A stretch of DNA of 64,000 nucleotides from Himantopus leucocephalus (taxonomy: Eukaryota; Chordata; Aves; Charadriiformes; Recurvirostridae): the NCBI GenBank assembly GCA_003993805.1, contig RSEF01000003.1, forward strand, positions 87,131,562 through 87,195,561, read 5' to 3'. Below the pieces are notes generated by a model that had not been told where the DNA came from, searched no databases, and saw only the letters and a program-made list of their open reading frames with translations. The translations under genes were made by a program, and so were the position numbers. Position 1 is the first letter of the stretch, and every line of letters starts with the position of its first letter. Below are positions 1-12,287 of this stretch, piece after piece.

Positions 1-143
1 ATTGCTGCTTAGAAGTAATTTGTAACCTCATTCTTGATACTGAAGGCAAATGTCTGAAACCTGACTCATTGCTTTGTGGGATTTTTTGGCAAATATTCAT
101 TAGCATTATACGGAACTCTGATGTTTGTCTTTTTCTTTGACAG

Positions 144-271
144 AGGTGTAAGCACGTTTGCTATGCTAACCGGCACATTACCTTTCACGGTGGAACCTTT
201 TAATATCAAGCAACTACATCAAAAGATGTTAATTGGAGAAATCAGCCCTATTCCGTCAGATATCTCCCCTG
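144..271 (+). CDS. HUNK-like Ser/Thr kinase, exon a (kinase subdomains IX-X)
   Basis: First exon of this gene inside the window; the N-lobe and catalytic loop lie upstream. The acceptor TTTTTCTTTGACAG ends at 143 and the donor GTAAAG starts at 272. The frame runs from 145 for 42 codons, after one base that completes a split codon, and it ends with a G that starts the next split codon. The peptide contains GVSTFAMLTGTLPFTVEPF, the subdomain IX-X signature of SNF1/AMPK-related kinases. The LTGTLPFTVEPF stretch is typical of HUNK rather than MARK, SNRK or NIM1. Known of the family: this part of the C-lobe follows the activation segment and stabilises the catalytic loop. HUNK itself differs at many positions here, so I read a paralogue. 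The main alternative is a fast-evolving HUNK orthologue. Confidence 0.9.
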
Positions 272-2448
272 GTAAAGCACTCCAATTTTTATAAAGAATA
301 ATGATCTACAAGAGGTCTAACCCATGTAATAAAGTGAATTTAGCAATAACACAATCTTCTGGAAAATAAGAAGTACCTTTTCCAGTTGCTTTGTTTGCAT
401 TTAGAAATAACTTTTGTTTGCCTTAGGCAAGATCTCTTTATCTCAGGCTAGTAGGAAAATAACATTGTTGCTTCTTCGAAAGACCACTATTCTTGGTTCT
501 TACAGGGACAATAAAATACACATTGCTTTTACGTAAGTGGAGCAGCTGTGCAGTAAATGAGAACACTGCCATGTTTAGTATGTCCCATGTTGTGTGTCAT
601 AGCCAGACATTCTTTCCTGTTTTTCCCAAAAATCAGTTATCAAAACCTTAGATAATTTTTCCTGAAGAGCTTATCTTTTGGCTACAGACAGAACCCACAA
701 CATTGAGATAATTAAAGAAATCGGAGGGCTATTTTTGTGAAGAGTCTGTTCATATTTTTCATGAGAAAGAACTGAAATACAACATTTTTTCAATGAATTT
801 TACTGACAACCTTTAATGAGGTACAGTCCATGGAGTCTTTTGGGACAACTGGGAAAGATAGTTCTCAAAATCTCTAGCCTGAATTACAGCCTACAGCTCT
901 AAAACCCAGAAGTCATGTTGGCGTATATACACTCCGGGTGAGCAGTCCAAAATTTACTTCCTCAAAGGTCAAAATTCTGCCGCTTTACAATGATTCCTAT
1001 CCACCTCTGGCTTTAGTTCCTATTTGCTCTCCACCTGGACTAGCATCTTCTCTTGACCATCACAGCCCTGGGCCCCTTTTCACAGCCGTGATCACGCAGC
1101 TTCACTGACCAAGTCAGAAAGCAGAGCAGAATGAGACATGTTTTGCCCAGCTATCTACCAGCACGAGTTCAGGTCTCCCCATCGTTTCGAGCAGCATTGC
1201 TCTGACATTAAGCAAGAATGAGCCTAGGAACCAAGATTAGCTTCAGCGGCCGCCTGCAGCCAAGTGCTGGGAAGCAGCAGGCAGTTCCAGAATAAGCTAG
1301 CTGGATCTAGTCTGGAGTTACAGTATTAAGATAATGTGATGATTCAATTTCTTTCTCTCCCCAAGTAAATGGTATGAGGTACCATAGCTGTCCAGGATGT
1401 TTGTACATTAGTCTCTCATTTATCATGCTTTGGAGATTGGTTGCCAGATAGCAGCTCCATTTTTCTACAAGCCCTCCATAGCTGCAATTATTATATTTCT
1501 AATTTTTCTTATTTATGCTATTGTTATAGCTTCTACTAATAAATGCATTATCTCTGCTTTTCTACAAAGCCCACACAGTCAGTGGAAGATTGCGGATAAC
1601 TCCATTGTTCCCTTGCCCATTGGGAATTTAGTGAGAGAGCAGTAGTAAACAAGCTTTGCATACTTTAGATCTAAGTTCCTCTGAAGGAGATTACAAGTGA
1701 AAGGAGCAGTATGTTCCCAGTTTAATGCTCACTTGCCATTTTGCTGATTTCAAAACATCCCCAAGGAATATGGAAGAATTTGGTAGAGTTTTCCCAAGAA
1801 GGAAGAAAAAAGAGAGGGACTTTATGCAGTGTTGGAGCTGAGTGATAGACATATGGCAATGTCTGAACTTTCTCTGTCCCAATTCCAGGAAGCCAAAGCA
1901 CAACATGTCGTCTGAGCACATGGGTCCACGTCCCTCCCTCAACACAAAGAGTTTTATCAATGAGATTAGCTTCTCTGTGGGAAGAACATAACTCCTGGGT
2001 AGTCAGCTGGCACAGAAGTGCCCCTTTTCAGAGCCTTGATCAAATACTGAGTACGCACAAAGCTGAGAGTGCTACTGATGCCGTAGGCTGCATTCCCTGG
2101 GGTAAATCAAGTGAATTAGGAAGTGAGATCCAGTGCTGCATCTATAGCAGCATCCATGGGTCCATAGCACGCCTCCTGGCACAGTATGGAGCATGCTGCC
2201 CACCGTGCTCAGGCATCCGTGGGGGAACAGGGTCACCACATGGGACCACAGCAGTCTCAGAGGAGAGCTGGAGCTGTTTTATTCAGCAGTCCAGAGGTAG
2301 CCCTAGAGACTAGGTTTTAGCTGAGGTGGAGAATCAGGGCAAGTGCCACATTTCTGAAAAAGATCAGAGGGGGAAAAGGAAAATTTGGCACTGCCCAAAT
2401 AATCAGTTATTACCAGTAAACAAGCCATTTCATGTGAATACTGCACAG
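272..2448 (+). other. intron between kinase exons a and b
   Basis: AT-rich intron bounded by GT (272) and AG (2447-2448). Six-frame reading shows only short, unconvincing open frames. I see no recognisable transposable element. Confidence 0.8.
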
Positions 2449-2584
2449 GAGCTGTACACTTCATGCAGTCCTTACTCGAGCCTGACCCTGCTAAGAGGCC
2501 CGGAGTCAAAGAAGCAATAAAAGACAAATGGCTGAATGAAGGCTTCACCAGGAAAATACTGAATGCTGCTACCTATGAGAACAG
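2449..2584 (+). CDS. HUNK-like Ser/Thr kinase, exon b (kinase subdomain XI)
   Basis: The acceptor CTGCACAG ends at 2448 and the donor GTAACA starts at 2585. The first two bases (GA) complete the Gly codon left open by exon a, so the reading frame passes through the junction as SPGAVHFMQSLLEPDP. The exon continues AKRPGVKEAIKDKWLNEGF. The invariant Arg of subdomain XI sits in DPAKRP, and the W-containing helix marks the end of the kinase domain. It ends with two bases (AG) of a split codon. The exact phase match and the LLEPDP..RP pattern make this exon secure. It encodes the C-terminal lobe of a cytosolic or nuclear protein kinase. Confidence 0.9.
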
Positions 2585-4135
2585 GTAACACATTTCACGT
2601 CTCTTCTGGCTCGGGATTTCAGGATTCAAGATTTGGGGGGGGAAGTGTTGGGGTTTTTAGGATTTTTTGTTTGTTTGTTTGTTTTAGAAGATTTTTGTTA
2701 TCTGCTCAGGGCTGTTCCAAAATGACAAAATTTTATTTCAGAAAACATCACATCAACTTTTCTAACCACGGATAAATTTTATATATGAGGAAACTTATAG
2801 ATCCTTATAGAACTACTTATATCCATTGTATCAATAATTTTATTCTCAACATGCCTCACTGGTGCCACTAATTTCTAGACAGTGTGTTTCTAATTCTTTC
2901 CTGCAAAATTAGCTCTTGCATGCCCACCTGAGGGAATGGCATTTTTATATTGCACTGAATTTCTTGTTGTTCTAATAATTTTTATTCTCATCCACCTTTG
3001 TAACTGGCCTTAACGAGTCTCCATTTTTTCTTGGCAAGCCACTTTACCGCTGAAGATTATTATAAAAGTCTGAAATAGATATCTGCAATATGACACTTCA
3101 TATAAACATTGCCAACTTTTGAGATGTTATTCATCTTTGATATTGGGAGGCTGCAGAGTATACTTTGCATGTCTTTTAATACATAATTTCAGTGATGGAT
3201 CTTTTACATCTCCCTCACAGCTGAAAGTAGCGAGCCATGGGTCAAATATTTTGTGCCCAGATCATTCTGTAAAAGTCAGTAGTTTACACTAATTGAAAAA
3301 GAGTGTAATTTCGCCTATGTAATCTGCACCATCTGCAATGGTGCCCTACAGGACACATGGCAGGTTTTCCTACTACAGTCCAGGTGATCCACTGCCAGTC
3401 ACAGCCAGGGCTATTAGAAATCTATGCACAATTTGTTCATTTCCCTGAGAACTGCTCACCGTTCCTACCTTTGCCTTCCTTCCCTCCCATCAGATGTGTC
3501 TGTGCCCATTCACGCTGAGGTTTGAAAAAATGTCTTAGGAGTCTCAGAATCCCAAGGCTGTTATATTTTTAAAATGCCTTTACTAGACGTTACTACTCAC
3601 AGAAGCCTGTGAGTAAAATAATTATCATTATAACATAACCAGTTTTATTTCACAATCAGACTTATCTAAAAATAAAAATCCTCCTGTACTTTCCTTAGTT
3701 CTTTTTTTGTCCTTTGAGATTTTCCTGCCTATGGGGCTCTTCCTGTCTTCTTACGCACATGCACACACACTATCTCTCTGTTAAACCATTTGAGACCACT
3801 GTGCTGAGAACCAAAATATACACACTTGATTAAAATGAGAAAATGCTGGTTTCCATCTTTTAAGTTTTCAAGCCTAATCCTGGTGGGTGTCCTTTCAGAG
3901 TAATCAATTATATCAACAACAGGATATTTAATAATGCAGTAACAGAGCCTCAGCCCAGCAGTGAAGTTAGTGCCGCCAGACAAAGAATTTTTGCAAAACT
4001 GTGTTATAATTTGCCTGTACAATCGACTTAGCCTACTCCAGCTATGTCACAAGTGTGTTGTCCTCTTACTGTAAATTCTGACATCGTACCCAGACACGTC
4101 CTTTGTATTTAAGTACTTTTTTCCTAACATTTCAG
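2585..4135 (+). other. intron between kinase exons b and c
   Basis: AT-rich intron with a T-rich acceptor (TTTTTTCCTAACATTTCAG). A G8 run followed by a (GTTT)n-like stretch lies at about 2635-2690. No gene or clear transposable element is seen. Confidence 0.8.
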
Positions 4136-4313
4136 ACTTTGCCCCAGTGAATTGAATCCTGTTGTTCTAAACTACATGACAGAAATGATGGAGTTCAGTC
4201 TTTCAGAAGTTATCAACATTTTAATAAATAACAGACCCTCTCCTGTCATGGCTTCTTATTGCTTATTGCTGAAGAAACTTCTCAGGTACCAGAAAGACCG
4301 CAAAAGAGTCCAG
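4136..4313 (+). CDS. HUNK-like Ser/Thr kinase, exon c (UBA/SNF1-homology-like segment)
   Basis: The acceptor TTTCAG ends at 4135 and the donor GTAAGA starts at 4314. The first base completes an Arg codon (AG+A), followed by 59 codons; the exon ends in phase 0. The peptide has LNPVVLNYMTEMMEF, then a helix around EVINILINNRP and a third segment YCLLLKKLLRYQ. This is the three-helix UBA-like or SNF1-homology segment that follows the kinase domain in AMPK-related kinases. The same layout occurs in HUNK, where an NR..VINTVL..NR pattern and a YFLLNKKLERY-like helix are found. In relatives this segment packs against the kinase and tunes its activity. The basic end (KDRKRVQ) has no clear HUNK counterpart. 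Confidence 0.88.
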
Positions 4314-5272
4314 GTAAGATATCATGATCATGACAGGCATAAAGTGCTCCCTGGATTGTTATTTGCAACATCGTGACAGCCACACAGCACATGTGAAAAA
4401 GGTGGTTGTCCATCGAATGGAGACAAAACTCACCGAAAACAGTAATGAAATTGCAGATTTGGGTGCAGTCTCAGGAAACCTACGTTCTGGCATTCTCAGA
4501 GGTGATTATTTTAAGAGATTTTTTTCCCAGAGATAAATATACCCTTTTTTTATGATGACTGAATTTTAAAAATGGGCTGCTGGTTGTAATGGGATTGAGA
4601 ATTATTTTGCTTTACATAAAAGATTACTTTTCCATTGGGAAAAGGAGCATTAGCATCTCAGAAACTTCGCCATCCCTTTCCTTTCTCACTGGTCCATGAG
4701 GGCTTGATCCAAAGTCTGGGGAGGTGAGTGGGAAGCTGTGAAAGTTGTAAAATCTTTTCCCAGCATCTTTTTTTTTGGTATTTTTAACACTGTATCTTAT
4801 GCTCACACTCCAGCTCCGACTCACTCAGGGACATGGAGTGAGATCAGAGGGGACAAAAACTTAAAAATAAAATTCAGAAAATTATGGTAATCTCTGGTAA
4901 GGCCACAATTAGTTAAAAAGGCTGTAAGCTTTTCTTTTACAACCGTCTCCACTAAGGGGTTCACAGCTCAGTCATAAAAATTTTGCTTCAGGCAGAAACT
5001 AGGCAGACAGGAAGCCAAATTCCAGCTTCTAACACACAAGTGCAATGGGAAAAGTTTCAGCTACAAAACAACACACATCAGCGATTAGCCTCCTATTCAA
5101 AGCCTTCACCCCGGAGAAGCTGTATTTTGAGAAGGTCCAGTTGACTCCTCTAGAAATTATTCAGATGAGCTTGAGCAGATCCAGATCTCCATCCCAGCAC
5201 ACAGCCCCAAGGTCGCAACAGCCTGTGCAGTGTTTGCAGGCAGAGCCATAACTCAAAAATATGAGTAGGGCA

Positions 5273-5290
5273 GTGTGTGTGTGTGTGTGC
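5273..5290. repeat. (GT)n microsatellite
   Basis: About nine GT units, followed by GCGTGC, inside the long intron of the kinase gene. Confidence 0.9.
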
Positions 5291-5903
5291 GTGCTTAGGA
5301 GGAGGAGGCTTTCCTTCACATATGTGATTTTTTTTGTATTATAATTTTAAATTGGATCTGCTAAATCGTAAGTCACTCAAAAAGAGCTGTATTGTGAAGG
5401 CTATTGACTGGCTTTCTTGAATCTCTGGATATCAAGCTGATTTACAGCCCCTAGAGATTCAGCCTTCCAGGCAAGTGGTAGCATTTCACGTCCTCTATGA
5501 CCTCTTTCAGCATCCTACCCGGGTGGAAGAGGGAAGCGATCATGTGCATAAAGTAAGTTACAAGCTGATTAAGGGGCTGCGTTGCTTCCTGCCACTCCTG
5601 GCATCCAAAATGCCCTCTTAAGGCAGAAAGTCAAGCTGAATTCAAGCACAGACCCCCCCAAATGGCTCCGATTTTAAGGTAGTAACACTACAAATTATTG
5701 TTTTGAAGTCCTAGTATATGTATATTTCCCAGGCAGGCAGGAGGTTTTGGTAGAGCAAGGAGGAAAAGAGGGGAAGTTTAACAACGGAAAGACTGGCATT
5801 CTCTTTCTCTGAGTTGACATTTTTCCAATCAAATGTTTAAACCCAAACCAGTACTGACCTAAAATAACCTAGCCAGCTACCAGCTCAAAACAGTGGTGAC
5901 TTT

Positions 5904-6460
5904 CACAGAATCACAGACTAGCTGAGGTTGGCAGGAACCGCTGGACGTCATCTGGTCCAACCTCGTTGCTCATGTGGGTCCACCTAGAGCTGGTTGCCTA
6001 GGACCGTGTCCAGATGGCTTTTGAATATCTCCAAGGATGCAGACTCCACAGCCTCCCTGGGCAACCTCTGATAATGCTTGGTCATCCTCACAGTGAAAAA
6101 GTGTTTCCTGATGTTCAGAGGTAACCTGTCTTTCTTGTACTGATGAGCTCAGACCCGGACACAGTACTCCAGGTGTGGCCTTACCAGCACTGAGTAGAGG
6201 GGCAGCATCACCTCCCTTGACCTGCTGGCAACACTATTCCTAACGCAGCCCAGGATACCATTCGCCTTCTTTGCAGCAAGGCATGCTGATGGCTCATGTT
6301 CAACTTGGCGTCCACCGGGACCCCCAGGTCCTTTTCTACCAAGCTGCTTTCCAGCTGGGTGGCCCCAGCATCTACTGGTGCCTGAGGTTGTTCCTCCCCA
6401 GCAGCAGGACTTTGCACTTCCCCTTTCTGAACTAAACCTAGAGGGGACATGTCTAGCACG
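5904..6460 (-). mobile_element. CR1 LINE fragment, 3' end, internally deleted
   Basis: On the plus strand the element opens with CACAGAATCACAGACTAG, the reverse complement of a CR1 3' end. It continues through the stretch equivalent to TTGGACCAGATGACCTCCAG. Minus-strand translation at about 6150-6455 gives CR1 reverse-transcriptase C-terminal motifs, including [40 protein letters not shown] and NGILGC, with frameshifts between them. Near 6125-6160 the sequence jumps from the [10 protein letters not shown] motif to the 3' untranslated part, so a few hundred bases of a standard CR1 are missing. The 5' end is truncated, as is usual for this family. It is a dead copy. Confidence 0.93.
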
Positions 6461-6919
6461 TGAACTGGGTACGCACTCTGGGGTCTGTTCAGTTGTGTCA
6501 CAACACAGCTCCCCATTTCTAAACCTTCCCTGTGTCCCTTTCCACATAGCTCCCAGGTGTTGCAGTTCTTTCTTCCACACCAAAAAACAATGCTGATCTG
6601 CAATTCCTCACATGCTCAACGTGAGGACTTCGTAAATTTGCATTTAGACAGACAGAATCTCCCTTTGATGGCTTTGCAGGGAACTGACTTGCTTTTAGGA
6701 GGACATCTTTGATAAGAACCTGAAATACAGGCACAAGCTAGATGCCTAAATTTGGCGGAGTGGATTCTATCATAAATAATAGCTTCTGATATCTGTTACT
6801 AAGACACAGAAACCAGGAAATTAGAAAAGACCAATTCATACCATCTTTCTGTGTTGTTAAAAGGTTGTTTCCTCTTGTTTGTTAGCACAAGGTTTGTAAA
6901 TGCTACCTTTAAACTCATG

Positions 6920-7305
6920 AACACAAAGCCTGCTACTAGCACCATTTAGAGATTATTCTCTTATCAAAGAGTGTTTCTAAAACGCATAGTTTTTTTCCCA
7001 GATGGTCACTCTACATTGTTTGTTCCTTAATTTTGTCCCTCTACTCCCTCTTACATTCTTCTGTAAAATGAAAATTAGTATTTCTCCCTTGCTAGCAGTT
7101 AGGCTCTGCGANAAACACAAAGCCTGCTACTAGCACCATTTAGAGATTATTCTGTTATCAAAGAGTGTTTCTAAGACTCATAGTTTTTTTCCCAGATGGT
7201 CACTCTACATTGTTTGTTTCTTAATTTTGTCCCTCTACTCCCTCTTACATTCTTCTGTAATATGAAAATTAGTATTTCTCCCTTGCTAGCAGTTAGGCTC
7301 TGCGA
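6920..7305. repeat. 192-bp direct duplication around a single N (likely assembly artefact)
   Basis: Bases 6920-7111 and 7114-7305 are near-identical direct copies. I count about five substitutions in 192 bases. They are separated by one N at 7112 and one base. A single N exactly at the joint suggests two overlapping contigs or haplotypes that were not merged, rather than a biological tandem duplication. Confidence 0.85.
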
Positions 7306-10300
7306 ATATTGCAGTTAATACTGATCACCTCTCGGTTGTTTCTTATTCAAGCCCTATACACAATTAACCTGTGCAATCACTCCTCCCCAGGAGCTCTTTT
7401 AAATCACGACTATCACTGCTACCACCTTATGCCAGTTTCTCCAATATTCAATAATACTCGTATTGCCCAGAAAGGCTGGGGTTTGGCCAAAAAGACGGGA
7501 TAGAAAAGGGAAGGCTGGCTAAGAAATCAAGTTGGGCGTTCTTACTCAATGCTCTTATTTTTCCAGTATCCTCTGGCCTGTTCTTCAGCAAAAGCTACTT
7601 TATGCACATGCTTACACAATGGCAAAACTTAGCCTTAAGCGTATGCAAAGTATATAGGGAAAAGAAAAGAATGCATCTCTTGGATCCCGAGGCGGAGCCC
7701 CACACGGGTGGCATGACGTTTCTGGGCAGAGGCAGAGCCAAGAGCCGCCCCAGCTCCCCTGGAGCCTAGCCCACGCTGGGCTGGCATGGCTCTTGGAGGA
7801 GGCAGCTGGCAGGGCACTATCTTGGAGGGAGGATTCTCTGCTTTGGTCTAAAAGAGGCCAAATTCAACCACCTCTTTGGCAGGCTGCAATGCACTTCTCC
7901 GACCACCCGGCCACAGAGAGTTGAAACTGAGGAAGATGCGTAAAGATTGTTAACTGAGTGCAAGGGCAAAATTTCCCACTTTTTCTTCCCACTTCTTGGT
8001 GAGATCCTGATAATGTTACTGGAGCTTAATTACAACAGCATGGGTATTTGATAGTTGTATTACAAATTATGCCAAGGATATTTCAAAATGCATAGATATA
8101 TGTTCTTTCTGCTCTGTGTAATGCCAACTATTTGCTATTTATTACTAGCAGCGTGTGATCCGTCATTAAATCACATAATTTCCTTTCAGCTCTCCAGATC
8201 TTGCAAATGTATGCATCTGCTTTAACTTTAAGTATGTGAATAGTTTCACTGAGCTCAACAAGACAACTTGTGTGCATAAAATTAAAGCACAAAAATTAGC
8301 ATTTGCATCTAAATGAGTGTAAATTTAAATCTAAATGACTGAAACAAATATGTAACAACTAACAGTCACAGGTAAAATGAAGTACCCTGAAAACAAATCG
8401 CTACTCATTTATGTTATTTCTGTCTAGGACCATAAAGGTAACTGCATATTCCTGTCTGCCTATGAAAAGAGATATTTACAGACAGCTAATATTTATAATG
8501 GAGTAAATTTACGGTAAAAAAATACTCCAGTATTTTTGAGCAAATTAAAAACCTCCCCTCAGTGAATTGTAGAGAAAGTTGGCATCTGGCTCTTCTGAAA
8601 ATTCTATCCAAAAAGAACCAAACGTATCAAATATCAACACAAACGAAAAAGTATTTGCATTCATGACAATGCTCGTGAATAACACGCAATAAAAAATTCC
8701 ACCAACACAATCAGCCCAAAACATTGTTTGGAATTCAAATACATATTCACAAACCACTGCATTCAACTCATTCCAGGCAGCAGACTACACTCTGATTTTT
8801 CACACAATACCGAAGAAACATACCATTTCCTGGGGACAAATTTTCAGCAGAACTTCTAATCTACGACTGCAAAAAAGTCTGTGGAAATTATTTTTCATGT
8901 ACAAAACCTCTGTGTTTGAAAAACTAGTGCGAGTCATTGTATTTGCAACTCCTCCCTGTATACACAAGTTAACATTTGTACATGCAAATAATAGTTTTGG
9001 TGGATGCAAACAGATGTGATTCTCATTTTTCTGGGTGCAATTAGAGAAGTCTGCTGAAAGCTTGACCCTGAAAAAAGCATAAGATCCTTTCCATGTTCAA
9101 ATTTGAGCCATAAGTCATTGGACAAACTTAAAACACAGCCTGTCCTTTTATGCATCGTAATTTCTCCAAGCAATGTATATACATTTTATGTGTTCTGTTG
9201 TAGAAGAGGGAGCCTTAATGATTACAATTTGCCATCCAGAACTTTATAGCTAGTCCTTGCAGAAAATAGCATTTCTGCCAAAAAGCTTCCTGCCCAGGTG
9301 CTTAACCAATTAGCTCTTAAGAGGTCTGGCAGTAAAACCAGTCATGGCAAGTTTTCTGATATACTGTATATAAGGTGACAGCTTGCAAAATGTAAGATGA
9401 AAATTTGTTTTCTTAACTAGCAGTGTGTAAAATCCTGGGAGACTATTTGATTGCATAGCCTAAAATGCTTATGACATCTCAAATTCCCAATTGATCTAGT
9501 GTGGTTTCAGCAATATGTTGTCAACTTAAACATACTGTGTTTCTTTTTATAAATACTTTAAAAATAATTTCCTTAATTGTGATTGGGTTCTGCAAATATG
9601 TAGGAAGGATGGAGTAACCACACAAGCTTGAGGTTTGGGGCCCTTCAAATTTTTCCAAACATTTTTGCTAACTCACAAAATACATGCAAGCTTTCAAAAG
9701 CGCCTTCTCTCCACAAATTACACCCACTTTTTTATAATGGCATGCTAGATTAAAAACATATTTTTCACAAGGGGAGTACTTTGCAATGCAAAGAATAGAA
9801 GAAAACCATGAAAGATAAATACACCATAGTAAAACAAATGACTTCTCTGATTCTGGAAGCAAGACATTTGTATTATGTGGGGATGGCAGTGAAAAGATCA
9901 AAACTCACTACAGATAATCCTTGAAGTGGTAGCTGCATAACGACAAAGCGGGTCTGTCTAAGATGATATAGAGAACATGCAAAAAAGCTTGGTATTGAAC
10001 TGGAATATCCATGTGGGTAGTCAATACATTTCAGAAATTTCATTTTCAGGAGTGCCAGACCTGAGAGAAGATGGTCTTTGGCAGAAGCAGCACACGGTGC
10101 AGATAGATAGCTCATCTTAGGACTTAGTATTGTAGGAGGGGATTTATTTCACTGGGCAGCCTTTGCATTTTCACAAGGTTTTGATACCTGAAACTCAGAG
10201 TGCATGAGGCTACCACAGTGAGGACTCTGAAAACTTGGATCATGGGGTAGACAAGTGTTCTACATAGGAGAACACACCCCCACGTGCATGTAGGATGCAT

Positions 10301-10910
10301 GTTGGAGTAAGGGTGATGGCACTGCAGCAGGAGTGACTCCTGGAGCCCATGCTCTTGTTAGGATGTACAGTCCTGTTACCACAGCTCTATGGAGGTCTTC
10401 CAGCTGCAATCCCACTGCAAAAACTTCCCAGGACTGCTCTAGCCCTGTGCTGACTGCCTGCCCTCACAGTAGACAGCAACGGTCCCACCATAATCTTCCT
10501 CCTGGATCGGGGGATGGCTCACAGCATCCTGTAATGTTTTTCCTTTGCAGCATGAGCTATGTGGTACCCTGGTCTCCCTTAGACATCTGTTAGCAGACTC
10601 CGTGAGCGATAAGCCTCGAAGGAAGTGCCACAGGCTCTCCAAAGATGGCATTCTAGTCTCCAGCGGATTTTCATGAAAACTTGCTCCCTATGGCCTCTGT
10701 GGTAAAAGGCAGGGTCTGCCAGCCCACGTGCAGCTGGGTTTCAGGAAGAACCTCTGGCGTGGGGTCTGCTCAGATGAAAAGTTGATGTGTGTAATTAAGG
10801 CTTGTGTGAAAATAAGATTTCCCATTGTATATGTTATACTGTGATTTTCTTTAAATTTCAAGGTGCTTTTTTGTTCCACACTAATAGAATGGTGTCTGAT
10901 CATTTTGCAG

Positions 10911-11130
10911 AGGGAAAATGAAGTAGAAAAACACAATATTAATCCTGATGAACATTTGAATAAGGAGCCAGAAATTCAGATTTCCCAGAAGGCTGAAATG
11001 GACACTCTGGAAAACCTCAGGAATTATGGCAATAGGGCATTTCCTTCTGTACTAACGCTGGCACTGCCAGATGCTATTCAAGAAGATGAGATCGCAATTA
11101 CATTAGAAAACCAAGAAAACTTGCCAGAAG
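10911..11130 (+). CDS. HUNK-like Ser/Thr kinase, exon d (acidic tail segment)
   Basis: The acceptor CATTTTGCAG ends at 10910 and the donor GTACTG starts at 11131. The exon starts in phase 0, as left by exon c, and runs 73 codons plus one base. The peptide is hydrophilic and acidic, opening RENEVEKHNINPDEHLNKEP and ending ALPDAIQEDEIAITLENQEN plus LPEG. I recognise no domain; it reads as a disordered linker after the UBA-like segment. It does not resemble the equivalent part of HUNK as I know it. The phase agreement on both sides and the strong acceptor make it very probably part of the same transcript. Confidence 0.8.
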
Positions 11131-11550
11131 GTACTGTTCTGAAATACAGTCTTGGCATCTTAGTCTAAAAGGGTACTAGGGTATCTGTCTGGGAAAAAAA
11201 AGGGAACATAATTCCTGAAAATGCTACAGAAATATCCTTCCACTTTGTTTTAAAATTACAAGTATTTTGAGCAATTGTTTCCCAGCCCCAGGTTTGGTGA
11301 TTGATTTAATTTTGATCAGATGAAAAAATTAGCAGGTGAATACCTGATCCAGTTTATACTCTGCAGGTACTGATTACAAATAACTGTTCTGTGTCATTGT
11401 GCAGGTGAGTTCCTCAATGACTCACTCCGGGATGCTACTAGTACTGCTAAAGCACTTCCAGGAATAGACATTTATGAGTTTAAAAAAAAAAGGAAATTAT
11501 TTACATTCCCAGGATGAATGTGAGCATGATGCAAGTGTCACAACTTCACT

Positions 11551-11743
11551 GGTGGTGAGACACTGGAACAGGTTGCCCAGGGAAGTTGTGGATGCCCCGT
11601 CCCTGCAAGTGTTCAAGGCCAGGCTGGATGGGGCTTTGAGCAACCTGGTCTAGTGGAAGGTGTCCCTGGCCATGGCGGAGTGGGGGGTGGAACTAGGTGA
11701 TCTTGAAGGTCCTTTCCAACCCAAACCATTCTATGATTCTATA
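11551..11743 (+). mobile_element. CR1 LINE 3' end
   Basis: The copy starts near GTGGTGAGACACTGGAACAG and passes through AGGCTGGATGGGGCTTTGAG and AACCTGGTCTAGTGGAAGG. It ends in the diagnostic repeated tail ATTCTATGATTCTAT. It is a 5'-truncated copy of roughly 190 bp with no coding capacity. Its close match to the avian CR1 consensus suggests a fairly young insertion. Confidence 0.95.
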
Positions 11744-11882
11744 AGAAGGGGTTGCACTCATATCCATGGCATTATTTCCATAGTTTCAAAAACATAGAAG
11801 AGGTACAGTACTGGATAATCAAACTCAAGATCTGAATTTAGACTTATTTCTGCTCCAGTTATTGCATACCCACAGCTATTCA

Positions 11883-12026
11883 CATATGTGGCACAGTTAA
11901 ATTAATGTCATAAATAGCCTCAGAAGCATAAATGAATAATAGTCACTAAAATTGCATATGTGGCATGGTTAAATTAATGTCATCAATAGCCCCAGAAGCA
12001 TAAATAAATAATAGTCACTAAAATTA
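11883..12026 (+). repeat. 72-bp tandem duplication, two copies
   Basis: The unit CATATGTGGCA..GTTAAATTAATGTCAT..AATAGTCACTAAAATT occurs at 11883-11954 and 11955-12026 with only a few substitutions. No gap character lies between the copies, so this is probably a real local duplication in the intron. Confidence 0.9.
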
Positions 12027-12287
12027 GGCCAGGCAACTTTATGCTGAGATGCTCATTTAAGACTGTTCACCTGATCAAAAAAATGCTGATTGCCTACAGC
12101 AGATCACCGTCTGCTTTAAATCCTTGCTGCAAAATTTCATTCTATGTCAAGATCTACTTTTATTTATGCTTTTAAAAGTACTGACTTTTTTATTATAGGA
12201 TCAAGCTGGTTTGATATTAACATGTTATTTTTCTTGAAAATACCATTCCAGCAGAAGCTGATCTGATTTATTATATATTCTCTTTAG

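Larger units (their letters stand above)
4314..10910 (+). other. long intron between kinase exons c and d
   Basis: A 6.6-kb intron. It holds a (GT)n tract near 5273, a minus-strand CR1 fragment at 5904-6460, and a 192-bp assembly-type duplication around the N at 7112. The remainder is AT-rich unique sequence. None of its open frames has both a plausible pair of splice sites and a recognisable peptide. Confidence 0.75.
11131..12287 (+). other. intron between kinase exons d and e
   Basis: This intron carries a CR1 3' end (11551-11743) and a two-copy 72-bp tandem repeat (11883-12026). The acceptor tract is TTATATATTCTCTTTAG. Confidence 0.78.

Noticed and set aside
6208..6603. 131-codon minus-strand open frame
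   Set aside because: It is CR1 reverse-transcriptase remnant continued by chance into flanking DNA, not a host gene.
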